Shown here one piece after another: positions 16,737-24,348 of a DNA stretch of 64,000 nt. The first letter of the stretch is position 1, and each line of letters starts with the position of its first letter. Source of the DNA: an uncultured Acidobacteriia bacterium (GTDB lineage Bacteria; Acidobacteriota; Terriglobia; Bryobacterales; Bryobacteraceae); the NCBI GenBank assembly GCA_903900705.1, contig CAIUOG010000166.1, positions 1-64,000 of the forward strand, written 5' to 3'. The translations under genes were made by a program, and so were the position numbers. Under the pieces are notes generated by a model. The model was not told the DNA's origin. It worked only from the letters and a program-made list of their open reading frames with translations, and ran no database searches.

Positions 16737-18125
16737 TTGAATCAAAGCGCCGGTTCCATCATCGAAGCACCCGCCTGGGTGAAAGATTATTCTGAACACG
16801 TCAACCCGGAGTGGGTGAACCTGCTCAACCTGCTGCAGATGAACAGCACCTATGTTCGCTGCCAGGGCGCAGAGCTGTTCACGAAGGATGGCCGGGTGAT
16901 TCTGGACTACCTGTCCGGCTACTGCGTTCATAACACGGGGCATAACCATCCGGCGATTATTGCCGAACTGCACCGGGAACTGGATAAACTCGGTCCGGCC
17001 ATGCTGCAGAGCCATGTGCCGGATCTTTCGGCGGAACTGGCGAAGCGTTTGTGCCGACTGGCGGGTGGACGGTTGAATAAGGTCTTTTTCACGTCCTCCG
17101 GCAGCGAAGGCGTGGAGTCCGCCATCAAGTTTTCGCGGGCGACAACGGGTCGGAACGGCATTCTCTATGTCCAGGGCGCTTTCCACGGGCTGACCTGCGG
17201 CGCTCTTTCGCTGATGGACAGCGAGTTCTGGCGGGCGAAGTTCGGCCCCATGCTGGCCGATACCGTGGCGCTGCCGTTTGGCGATCTGGAAGCCCTGAAG
17301 GAAAAGCTGGCGACGAAGAAGTTCGGCGCGTTTGTGGTGGAGGCTCTGCAGTCTGAGGCCGGTATTCGGCTGCCGGACGCGGGCTACCTGCGCGCGGCGA
17401 GGGAACTCTGCACCCGATACGGGGCGATGCTGGTGGTGGACGAAGTGCAGACGGGCATGTTCCGCACGGGGCGTTTTCTGGCTTCGCAGCATTTCAACAC
17501 GGCGGCCGGTCCAGTCGATCCGGACATGGTGATCCTGGCCAAGGCGCTTTCCGGCGGACTGGTTCCGGTGGGAGCCATTCTGATGACGGACAAGGTCTAT
17601 TCGTCCGTCTTCGATTCCCTGAAGCGTTCCATGGTGCATGCCTCCACGTTCAGCGAGAACTCGCTCTCGATGCGCGCGGGTCTGGCCACGCTGGATGTGC
17701 TGGAAGCGGAAAACCTGGGTGAGCGGGCGCTGGCGATGGGTGATTACCTGCGTGGCCGCCTCCGCGAAGAGCTTTCCGGTTACGAAATGATCAAAGACGT
17801 GCGGGGCGCGGGTCTGCTGAGCGGCATTGAGTTTCAGGCCCCGAAGAGCATGAGTCTGCGGGTCCCGTTTGAGGCGTTCCGGATGATCCATGCGGGCATG
17901 TTCGGCCAGGTGCTGGTGATGCGGCTCTTCCGCGATCATAAGATCCTGACCCAGATCTGCGGCAACAATTTCATGGTGCTGAAAGTCGCGCCGCCGCTGA
18001 CGGTTTCGGTGGAACAACTGGACGCATTTGTGGCCGCGGCGAAGGCGGTGGTTGAGTTGGCGCACACGAAAAACGAATTCTGGGGCGAGGCACTGGGTCT
18101 GGCGCGCCGGGCTGTCAATGTCTAA
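16737..18125 (+). CDS. Class III PLP-dependent aminotransferase
   Basis: This 462-residue enzyme of the ornithine/acetylornithine aminotransferase fold type begins with TTG at 16737. Visible features are SGYCVHNTGHNHPAI, FFTSSGSEGVESAIKF (phosphate-binding loop), GAFHGLTCGALS, VVDEVQTGMFRTGRF (Asp-Glu that holds the pyridine ring) and AKALSGGLVPVGAI, with the Schiff-base Lys. It is cytoplasmic. The long N-terminus with NPEWVNLLNLLQMN recalls aminotransferases acting on lipid-like substrates such as HpnO of hopanoid synthesis, but no hopanoid genes are close, so I keep the general name. Its stop overlaps the start of the FAD oxidoreductase gene (ATGTCTAA), implying translational coupling. A 160-base gap precedes it, with no clear promoter. 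Confidence 0.85.
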   Translation: MNQSAGSIIEAPAWVKDYSEHVNPEWVNLLNLLQMNSTYVRCQGAELFTKDGRVILDYLSGYCVHNTGHNHPAIIAELHRELDKLGPAMLQSHVPDLSAELAKRLCRLAGGRLNKVFFTSSGSEGVESAIKFSRATTGRNGILYVQGAFHGLTCGALSLMDSEFWRAKFGPMLADTVALPFGDLEALKEKLATKKFGAFVVEALQSEAGIRLPDAGYLRAARELCTRYGAMLVVDEVQTGMFRTGRFLASQHFNTAAGPVDPDMVILAKALSGGLVPVGAILMTDKVYSSVFDSLKRSMVHASTFSENSLSMRAGLATLDVLEAENLGERALAMGDYLRGRLREELSGYEMIKDVRGAGLLSGIEFQAPKSMSLRVPFEAFRMIHAGMFGQVLVMRLFRDHKILTQICGNNFMVLKVAPPLTVSVEQLDAFVAAAKAVVELAHTKNEFWGEALGLARRAVNV

Positions 18126-19239
18126 GCGAAGGGCCTTCGACACGGACGTTTTCATCATCGGGGGCGGCCCGGCGGGCCTCGCGGCCGGAATTGCCGCGCG
18201 GCGGCAGGGGCTGCGGGTGACGGTGGCGGACGGCAATAAGCCCCCGATCGATAAGCCCTGCGGCGAAGGCCTGATGCCGGATTCGCTGCATGCGGCTGCT
18301 GAAATTGGCATCCGGATTCCGGAATCGGCCGGTCATCCTTTTCGTGGCATTCGCTTTCACGGTGAGCCCGGGCAGATGGTGGATGCCAGCTTTCCAAACG
18401 GCGCCGGGCTGGGGGTGCGGCGTCCGATGCTGCATGAGTTGCTGGTGGCGCAGGCGGCGGAGGCAGGGGTGGAAATGCTTTGGTCCACGCCGGTTTCCGG
18501 TATCAGCCATGGCCAGGTGGAACTGGGGAATGGTTCGATTCGCCCACGCTGGATTGTGGGGGCGGATGGCGGCACGTCGCGGGCTCGCCGTTGGGCGGGA
18601 CTCGATACCTGGGCACACCGGTCGCAGCGTTGGGCGTGGCGTCAGCACTTTCAAGTGGCTCCGTGGACCGATTGCATGGAAATTTACTGGGGTGCGGACT
18701 GCCAGATCTATGTCACGCCCGTCGCAGCCGATGAGGTCTGCGTTGCCCTCATCAGCCGGCATCAACTGCTCAAAGTGCCGGATGTTCTCTCGCGCTTCCC
18801 GCTGCTCGAAGAGCACCTGCGGGACGCCGTGGTTTCGAGCCGGGAGCGCGGCGCCATCACTGCGACAGCACGCCTGCGCCGGGTGACGAAGGGGAATTTC
18901 GCATTGATTGGTGATGCTTCCGGATCGGTGGACGCCATTACGGGTGAAGGTTTGTGTCTCTCTTTCCGCCATGCGGCGTTGCTCGCCACGTCGCTGGCCG
19001 CCGGTGACCTGAGCCTGTATGAATCCGCGCATCCGAAGCTGGTGCTTCGGCCCCGCATGATGGCGGAGTTGATGCTCACCATGGACCGATGGCCCCTGGT
19101 TCGCCGCCGGGCGCTCTCCGCCCTTTCCGCCAGTACCACCACGTTCGAGAGAATGCTGGCCATGCACGTGGGAGCGCTGGGATTGCGGGAAATGGCGGCC
19201 GGTGGTCTGACTCTGGGCTGGCACCTGCTCACCAGCTAA
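18118..19239 (+). CDS. FAD-dependent oxidoreductase, geranylgeranyl reductase-like
   Basis: The start ATG at 18118 overlaps the aminotransferase stop by 8 bases and gives MSKRRAFDTDVFIIGGGPAG, placing the dinucleotide-binding GxGxxG at residues about 14-20. The second FAD motif is GNFALIGDASGSVDAITGEG (the GD motif) near residue 265. The 373-residue length and the PCGEGLMP segment fit the geranylgeranyl-reductase / aromatic hydroxylase family, which reduces isoprenoid double bonds or hydroxylates rings. The tight coupling to an aminotransferase suggests a short biosynthetic step on one substrate, not identified. No membrane segment is seen. Confidence 0.85.
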   Translation: MSKRRAFDTDVFIIGGGPAGLAAGIAARRQGLRVTVADGNKPPIDKPCGEGLMPDSLHAAAEIGIRIPESAGHPFRGIRFHGEPGQMVDASFPNGAGLGVRRPMLHELLVAQAAEAGVEMLWSTPVSGISHGQVELGNGSIRPRWIVGADGGTSRARRWAGLDTWAHRSQRWAWRQHFQVAPWTDCMEIYWGADCQIYVTPVAADEVCVALISRHQLLKVPDVLSRFPLLEEHLRDAVVSSRERGAITATARLRRVTKGNFALIGDASGSVDAITGEGLCLSFRHAALLATSLAAGDLSLYESAHPKLVLRPRMMAELMLTMDRWPLVRRRALSALSASTTTFERMLAMHVGALGLREMAAGGLTLGWHLLTS

Positions 19240-19346
19240 GCCGGTTGTGGGTACAATAATCGTCTGGCTTTCAAACTCCCTGCCGGTTACGGGCATCTTT
19301 GACAGCCAGAGGAGCTTAAGGCAGTAAGACTTGAGCCGGACGAATT

Positions 19347-19931
19347 ATGAGAGAACCGCTAACGGAGCCATGGCAGCCCGGTTTGCCGGACGGCTCCGGC
19401 GAAGCTGAACCTCTTCTCGCGGCCTTCCTGGCCGCTGGCACCGAGGACTCGTTCGCCCCGTTGTGCCGCCAGCTTTCTCCCCGGATGATGCGCTATTTCC
19501 GGATGCGGGGCTGCGATACCGCTCTGGCGGAAGAACTCACGCAGGATGTGCTGCTCACTGTATTCCGCCACGCCGGTGAAGTCCGCAATCATTCCCTTTT
19601 CCATGGCTGGCTTTATCGGGTGGCCCGCAATCTTCTGTTGCAGCAATGGCGTCGGGCGCGGCGGGGAATCGATACGATCGGCCTCGATACCCTCGGTCCG
19701 AACGCACGGGAGATGACGGTGCAGCCGGATGTGCCGGGACGTGTTTTCAAGGATCTGATTGCCGCTCTGTCTCCGGGTGAAAAGGAAGCCGTCACGCTGC
19801 GTTTTGTCGAGGGACTGGAATACCGGGAGATTGCGGCGGCTCTGGATATCCCGGTCGGCACGGTGAAATGGCGCGTTTTCAGCGGCAAGATGAAACTGGC
19901 TCTGCAACCGGGCGCCGGGGAGGGGAAATGA
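19347..19931 (+). CDS. ECF-type RNA polymerase sigma factor
   Basis: This 194-residue protein has the two-domain ECF layout. Region 2 covers about residues 35-105 (LCRQLSPRMMRYFRMRG, then AEELTQDVLLTVF and HGWLYRVARNLLLQQWRR). Region 4 covers about 130-185 (LSPGEKEAVTLRFVEGLEYR, then IPVGTVKWRVFSGKMKL, the helix-turn-helix for the -35 box). It directs RNA polymerase to a small regulon that often includes its own operon. Its stop overlaps the next start (ATGA), so it is translationally coupled to the anti-sigma gene. The upstream 107 bases hold a TACAAT but no matching -35. Confidence 0.92.
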   Translation: MREPLTEPWQPGLPDGSGEAEPLLAAFLAAGTEDSFAPLCRQLSPRMMRYFRMRGCDTALAEELTQDVLLTVFRHAGEVRNHSLFHGWLYRVARNLLLQQWRRARRGIDTIGLDTLGPNAREMTVQPDVPGRVFKDLIAALSPGEKEAVTLRFVEGLEYREIAAALDIPVGTVKWRVFSGKMKLALQPGAGEGK

Positions 19932-20410
19932 ACGAGCATCAGGACCCGGCATCAAGTTCCGGTTGGGTGGATTACACGGATGGCAACCTTCCGGCCAGCC
20001 AGTTGGCGGCCCTCGAAGCTCACTGCGAGCACTGCGAAGCTTGTCGGGACCGCCGCGCGAAGCTGCTCGAAAGTCATTCGCGGCTGATTGCAACCGGCCG
20101 CCGTACCGCCGGTGAACCGGTATCCGACCGATCCCTGCACAGGGTTTGGGACGCGGTTCGCTTCGGCATCCGGCGGGGAGGCGCCGTTACGCGTTCGGAG
20201 ATGGCGTTTGATCAGCTGCGGTCGATACTGGTGTCGATGTTGGGCCGCACGACCACGGATAAGGTGTTGGATTCCGCTGCCGACGGTGGACAGGGCGCAC
20301 CGCTTTTTGCCGCGAATCTGACGGGCATTGTCGATGTTCTGTGCGGCGATAAAGCAGCCCGTCTGGTGCGGCGGGTTGCCGAATCGGTGCCGGAGGATCT
20401 GGTCGCATGA
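19928..20410 (+). CDS. Zinc-finger anti-sigma factor, apparently soluble
   Basis: The start ATG at 19928 overlaps the sigma factor stop. The 160-residue protein has an N-terminal zinc-binding anti-sigma (ZAS) motif, LEAHCEHCEACRDRR, with an H-x3-C-x2-C core at about residues 32-40, which in the family wraps around sigma region 2 and blocks it. No transmembrane segment follows; the rest (EMAFDQLRSILVSMLGRT and on) is soluble, so control is probably cytoplasmic, for instance by redox or by a partner. The next gene, a membrane protein, overlaps its stop (ATGA) and may supply the membrane input. Confidence 0.85.
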   Translation: MNEHQDPASSSGWVDYTDGNLPASQLAALEAHCEHCEACRDRRAKLLESHSRLIATGRRTAGEPVSDRSLHRVWDAVRFGIRRGGAVTRSEMAFDQLRSILVSMLGRTTTDKVLDSAADGGQGAPLFAANLTGIVDVLCGDKAARLVRRVAESVPEDLVA

Positions 20411-21285
20411 ACCGGATTACGCCGCGCCTCGTCTGGATTCTGCTGAGCCTCAGCTTTGTCTCAGCGCTGGTGGGGTTGAGCGCGACGGCGATGGGTTACT
20501 GGCCCTCGGTCGCTCGCCCCAGTCCGTCGTTTGACGCGATTGCGGCTGCCGCTTACCTGCTCTCACTGGTGCTTTGTCTTCGGATTGCGGGCGAGCACAA
20601 AAACTCTCCGCGCATGGCTGGCGCGTGGCTGCTTTTTGCGGCCAGTTGCGGTTTCAGCGTGATCCGGCATGTGGTTCACGGCCTGGTTCACGCACGGCTG
20701 ATTACCTCACTGTCTGACCCGGCGGCTTCGTATGTTCCGATTCAGTTGCCCATGGCGATTGCCCTTGTGCTGCTGTTTTGCGGGCTGGTCTCGATGTGGA
20801 GCGCGTTCTCCCGGGTAGGCCTTGGTTTCCACCCTCATCGGATCGACATGGCCATATTCACATTGGTGTTGCTGATGCTGCCGCCCGTGTTGCTGCAGGG
20901 CCAGAAAATCCCGGAATTTGCCCCGCGGGGATCTTTTATCCTGCCTTTCCTGGGCGCTGCTTTCCTGCCGGCGTGTACCGGAATTGCCGTTCTGCTTCAC
21001 CGGATTGCGCTCGAAATGCGGGGCGGCGACCTGGCGCGTGCATTGCGCTGCCTGATTCTTTATCCGGCGCTGCGCATGCTGGCCATGCTGCTTTCCGTCT
21101 CTCCCCGGCTGAACAGTATTGTTCCATTGTGGGTGTCCGGGATGGCCATTTTTGAAGTGGCTCCTCTGATTCTGACTCTGGCGGTGGCTTATCGCTGGCA
21201 GATTACCGTTAAAGCCGCGGCGGCCATGGAGCGCCAGTTATCGTGGAGTGTCATCTATCCCCTTGAAAACGTGTTTGCGGATTGA
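20407..21285 (+). CDS. Polytopic membrane protein of unknown function in the sigma-factor operon
   Basis: This 292-residue protein has seven or eight hydrophobic segments (for example WILLSLSFVSALVGLSA, PMAIALVLLFCGLVSMW, MAIFTLVLLMLPPVLLQ and VSGMAIFEVAPLILTLAVAY). No family was recognised. The layout resembles the 7TM sensor modules often found at the N-terminus of histidine kinases, and the next gene is a kinase with its own membrane region, so a sensory role is possible. Its start overlaps the anti-sigma stop by 4 bases, so it belongs to the ECF operon. It ends in a short soluble tail (MERQLSWSVIYPLENVFAD). Confidence 0.75.
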   Translation: MNRITPRLVWILLSLSFVSALVGLSATAMGYWPSVARPSPSFDAIAAAAYLLSLVLCLRIAGEHKNSPRMAGAWLLFAASCGFSVIRHVVHGLVHARLITSLSDPAASYVPIQLPMAIALVLLFCGLVSMWSAFSRVGLGFHPHRIDMAIFTLVLLMLPPVLLQGQKIPEFAPRGSFILPFLGAAFLPACTGIAVLLHRIALEMRGGDLARALRCLILYPALRMLAMLLSVSPRLNSIVPLWVSGMAIFEVAPLILTLAVAYRWQITVKAAAAMERQLSWSVIYPLENVFAD

Positions 21286-21339
21286 TTCTGTACACGGAAC
21301 TGTGAGTCCCTGTACAATGCAAGCACGGAACCACCGGAT

Positions 21340-24291
21340 ATGGCAAAAAAGGAAGCTCCCGAGGCTGCTCTTTCCGCACCGTTGTGGGCGCCGATTCCGA
21401 GCCCCGGTTCACTACAGGATGCTGACCAGCAGCGCCATACCCTCACGCTGCAGTACCTCTGCCTGATCGTCTTCATTACCGCCATTCCTCCTCTGGTGAA
21501 TGACCTGGTGGGTGGTTTCTATATCGCCGCATCCATCCTCGTTGTGCAGGAGATCTGCGTTGCACTGGCCTATTTCTGGGCCAAGCGCGGGTGGAATAAA
21601 TGGAGTACCCGGGTACTTGCGTACAGCAGTGTTTTTTCCGCCTGCGGCTTCATTGCGGTGAGCGAGCAGGGCCTGCATAATTCGGCGCTGCTGATGTTCC
21701 CCATGTCGCTGGTGCTGGGAGCTCTGTTGATTGAGGGGAGGGCCTACATCGTCTTCGTTGCGGTGATGGCCGGCTCGCTGGCTTCGATTACGGTTCTCGA
21801 AAGCAAGGGCATCGTCAAAGGCGGGCTGCCTCCGTTTGGCTTCTTTCTGGACAGCATTGCCATCCTGCTGATCACGGCGGCGGTTGCCGCCCTGATATCG
21901 CGCAATCTGAAAGCGAGTCTGACCCTCTCGAATCAATACGGCAGGGCACTGCAGTCGCTGGTGACCGCTACCAGCGGGGACCGGGTGGACTTTTTCGAGA
22001 CTCTGGCTCTGGAACTCAGTAAAGTGCTGGGAGTGAAGTATGTCCTGATCGCGGAACGGCTGCCGGGTCTTCCGGAGAGGGTCCGAACTGTGGCCTTTGT
22101 GGCGGATCAGCGGGTTATAGAGAACGTCGAGTATGGGCTCCGGGGGACTCCCTGTGAATCGATTCTCGATTGTGGCCAGTGCTATTTTGACAGCGGCCTC
22201 CAGAACCGTTTTCCGGACGATAAAGCGCTGAGCAAACTGCGGGTTACCTCCTATATGGGGTCGCCGCTCCGGAATGCGTCCGGCGTTCCGATTGGTCTGA
22301 TCGCGGTGATGGATGAGAAGCCAATCGAGTCTCTGGCTCTGGCGAATTCTCTCGTCACGATTTTTGCCACCCGTGCCGCTTCGGAACTGGAGCGCAAACA
22401 GGTGGAAAGAGCCCTCCGGACCAGTGAACAGCGCTACCGGACCACCCTGCGGAATCTGGGAGAGGGCATCGTCACCATGGACGCCGAAGGGCGTTTCCTG
22501 ATGGTGAACCCGGCGGCGGAGCGCATCTTCGGAGCGCCCTCCGGTAGCCTGGAGGGACGGCGACTGACTGAGTTTATCGCTCCGTCCGGCGCGCCGGGCA
22601 CTCTTCCGAACGCGGGCGCCGCGTGGCCGGGCAAGAGCGGTAGTTTCGAGCTGAGTATCGTCGGCCTCGATGGTGTGCGCCGGCAGGTATTGCTGACTGG
22701 TACTCCGCAGCGCGAAGCAGGAGATGGAGAGGAAAGTCCCGCGACAGGCTCCGTGGGGGTGATCCGGGATGTCACGAATTCGAGGCGGATGGAGGACCGG
22801 GTCCGCCTTCTCGCTACCGCATTGGGCGGGGCCAGCGACTGTATCTCGATTTCCGACGCTGACTATCGGATCCTCTATGTCAACCCGTCTTTCCTCCGGA
22901 CATATGGGTATGAGGAGCATGAACTGGTCGGCCAGTCGATCGGCATCGTCTGCTCTCCGCGCAACCCATTCCCGTGTGAGGCTTCGATGCTGTCTGGCGA
23001 CTGGACCGGGGAACTCTGGAATGTGACCCGCGATGGGCGTGAGTTCCTTATTTCCCTCAGCACCTCGGTGATTCGCGATGAGCAGGGGCGCGACATTGCG
23101 TCGGTCGGTGTGGCCCGCGATATCACGGCGCAGCGTGCGCTCCAGGACCACTATCTGCAGAGTCAGAAACTCGAAGGCATCGGCCGGCTGGCGGGTGGGG
23201 TGGCGCACGATTTCAATAATCTTCTGACGGTGATTAACGGCTACAGCAGCATGCTGCTGAATTCCATGAGCGAAGAGGATCCGAAGCGTTCCCGGATCAC
23301 GCAGATTCACTACGCCGGAAAGCGCGCGGCGGAACTGACGCAGCAATTGCTGACATTCAGCCGGAAGCAGTTCTCACAGCCTGTTGCGATGAACCTGAAT
23401 GAGGTGGTGAGCGAATCCGAGACGCTGTTCAGCCGACTGCTGGGCGAAGACATTCAGCTGATCACGTCACTCGAAGTGAACGAAGCCTTCATCATGGCGG
23501 ACACAGGGCAGATCCACCAGATTCTGATGAACCTCGCGGTCAACGCGCGGGATGCGATGCCCGGGGGAGGCACGCTGCGGATTTCGGTCTCCCCGGCGGA
23601 AGTTTTGACGGAGAATTCCAATCATCCCGCAGGACTTGCCACCGGTCGGTATCTTGTTCTGGCCGTATCTGACACCGGCATCGGGATGACTCCGGAAACG
23701 ATGGCGCACATCTTCGAACCGTTCTTCTCGACCAAGGGTCCGGAAGGCACGGGGCTGGGCCTGTCGACCGTGTACGGGATCGTGCAGCAGAACCGGGGCG
23801 CCATTGAGGTGCGGAGTGAGCCTGAAAAAGGCACGACTTTTGAGATCTGGCTGCCGCGAATCGAGTCTCCTGGCCGCGAATTGACCGCCAAACCTGGCGA
23901 AGCGGGTTTGAACGGGGAGGGCACGGTGCTGGTGGTGGAAGACCATCATGATGTTCGCGACATGGTGACCACCGCGCTCCGGTCTTACGGCTATCAAATC
24001 CTGGATGCCGGAACAGCGGAAGAGGCACTGCAACTGGCGACTGGCTACAAGGGACGAATCGATCTGCTGCTGACCGACGTTGTGCTGCCGGCAATGAACG
24101 GGCGCGACCTCTCGGAGCGGTTCATCCTCCTGCACCCCGAATCCCGGGTATTATTTACGTCCGGGTATACGAGCGACATTATTGCGCGGCGAGGGGTGGA
24201 GGAGGAACGCATCGCGTTCCTTCCCAAGCCATATTCGGTGGAAGTGCTGGGCGCAAAGGTTGCCGAGCTGATGAACCAGAACAGATCTTAA
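21340..24291 (+). CDS. Hybrid sensor histidine kinase: membrane domain, GAF, two PAS, receiver
   Basis: This 983-residue kinase has, in order: six or so TM segments (about 40-190); a GAF-like domain (about 205-345); PAS1 (about 360-480, RTTLRNLGEGIVTMDAEG); PAS2 (about 490-610, ALGGASDCISISDADYR); a HisKA with phospho-His in GVAHDFNNLLTVING; a HATPase (LMNLAVNARDAMPGGG, then GPEGTGLGLSTVYGIV); and a receiver (LLLTDVVLPAMNGRD, with LPKPY). The GAF segment holds several Cys (CESILDCGQCYF) that might bind metal or sense redox. The kinase core closely resembles that of the kinase at 5420-7984, so they are paralogues. It lies 54 bases after the membrane protein gene and probably shares its transcript. 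Confidence 0.9.
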   Translation: MAKKEAPEAALSAPLWAPIPSPGSLQDADQQRHTLTLQYLCLIVFITAIPPLVNDLVGGFYIAASILVVQEICVALAYFWAKRGWNKWSTRVLAYSSVFSACGFIAVSEQGLHNSALLMFPMSLVLGALLIEGRAYIVFVAVMAGSLASITVLESKGIVKGGLPPFGFFLDSIAILLITAAVAALISRNLKASLTLSNQYGRALQSLVTATSGDRVDFFETLALELSKVLGVKYVLIAERLPGLPERVRTVAFVADQRVIENVEYGLRGTPCESILDCGQCYFDSGLQNRFPDDKALSKLRVTSYMGSPLRNASGVPIGLIAVMDEKPIESLALANSLVTIFATRAASELERKQVERALRTSEQRYRTTLRNLGEGIVTMDAEGRFLMVNPAAERIFGAPSGSLEGRRLTEFIAPSGAPGTLPNAGAAWPGKSGSFELSIVGLDGVRRQVLLTGTPQREAGDGEESPATGSVGVIRDVTNSRRMEDRVRLLATALGGASDCISISDADYRILYVNPSFLRTYGYEEHELVGQSIGIVCSPRNPFPCEASMLSGDWTGELWNVTRDGREFLISLSTSVIRDEQGRDIASVGVARDITAQRALQDHYLQSQKLEGIGRLAGGVAHDFNNLLTVINGYSSMLLNSMSEEDPKRSRITQIHYAGKRAAELTQQLLTFSRKQFSQPVAMNLNEVVSESETLFSRLLGEDIQLITSLEVNEAFIMADTGQIHQILMNLAVNARDAMPGGGTLRISVSPAEVLTENSNHPAGLATGRYLVLAVSDTGIGMTPETMAHIFEPFFSTKGPEGTGLGLSTVYGIVQQNRGAIEVRSEPEKGTTFEIWLPRIESPGRELTAKPGEAGLNGEGTVLVVEDHHDVRDMVTTALRSYGYQILDAGTAEEALQLATGYKGRIDLLLTDVVLPAMNGRDLSERFILLHPESRVLFTSGYTSDIIARRGVEEERIAFLPKPYSVEVLGAKVAELMNQNRS

Positions 24292-24296
24292 GCAGC

Positions 24297-24332
24297 AGGG
24301 CGCGGGCTCGTCCGAAGAAGATCCCGCGCTCT
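24297..24332. terminator. Hairpin between convergent kinase and TonB-receptor genes
   Basis: AGGGCGCGGG (24297-24306) pairs with CCCGCGCTCT (24323-24332), a 10-bp stem with one G-U pair and a 16-base loop. It lies 5 bases after the kinase stop and 16 bases past the stop of the convergent receptor gene. There is no T tract, so it is a weak or Rho-assisted bidirectional terminator at best. Confidence 0.5.
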
Positions 24333-24348
24333 GCGGTCGCTGTAACGG

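Noticed and set aside
16737-18125. Naming the aminotransferase hpnO
   Set aside because: The N-terminal resemblance is from memory, and no squalene or hopanoid genes are nearby.
19252-19257. TACAAT as -10 box of the sigma factor gene
   Set aside because: No -35-like hexamer lies 16-18 bases upstream and the box is 90 bases from the gene.
21313-21318. TACAAT as -10 box of the hybrid kinase gene
   Set aside because: No acceptable -35 hexamer at the right distance; the kinase is more simply read from the upstream operon.
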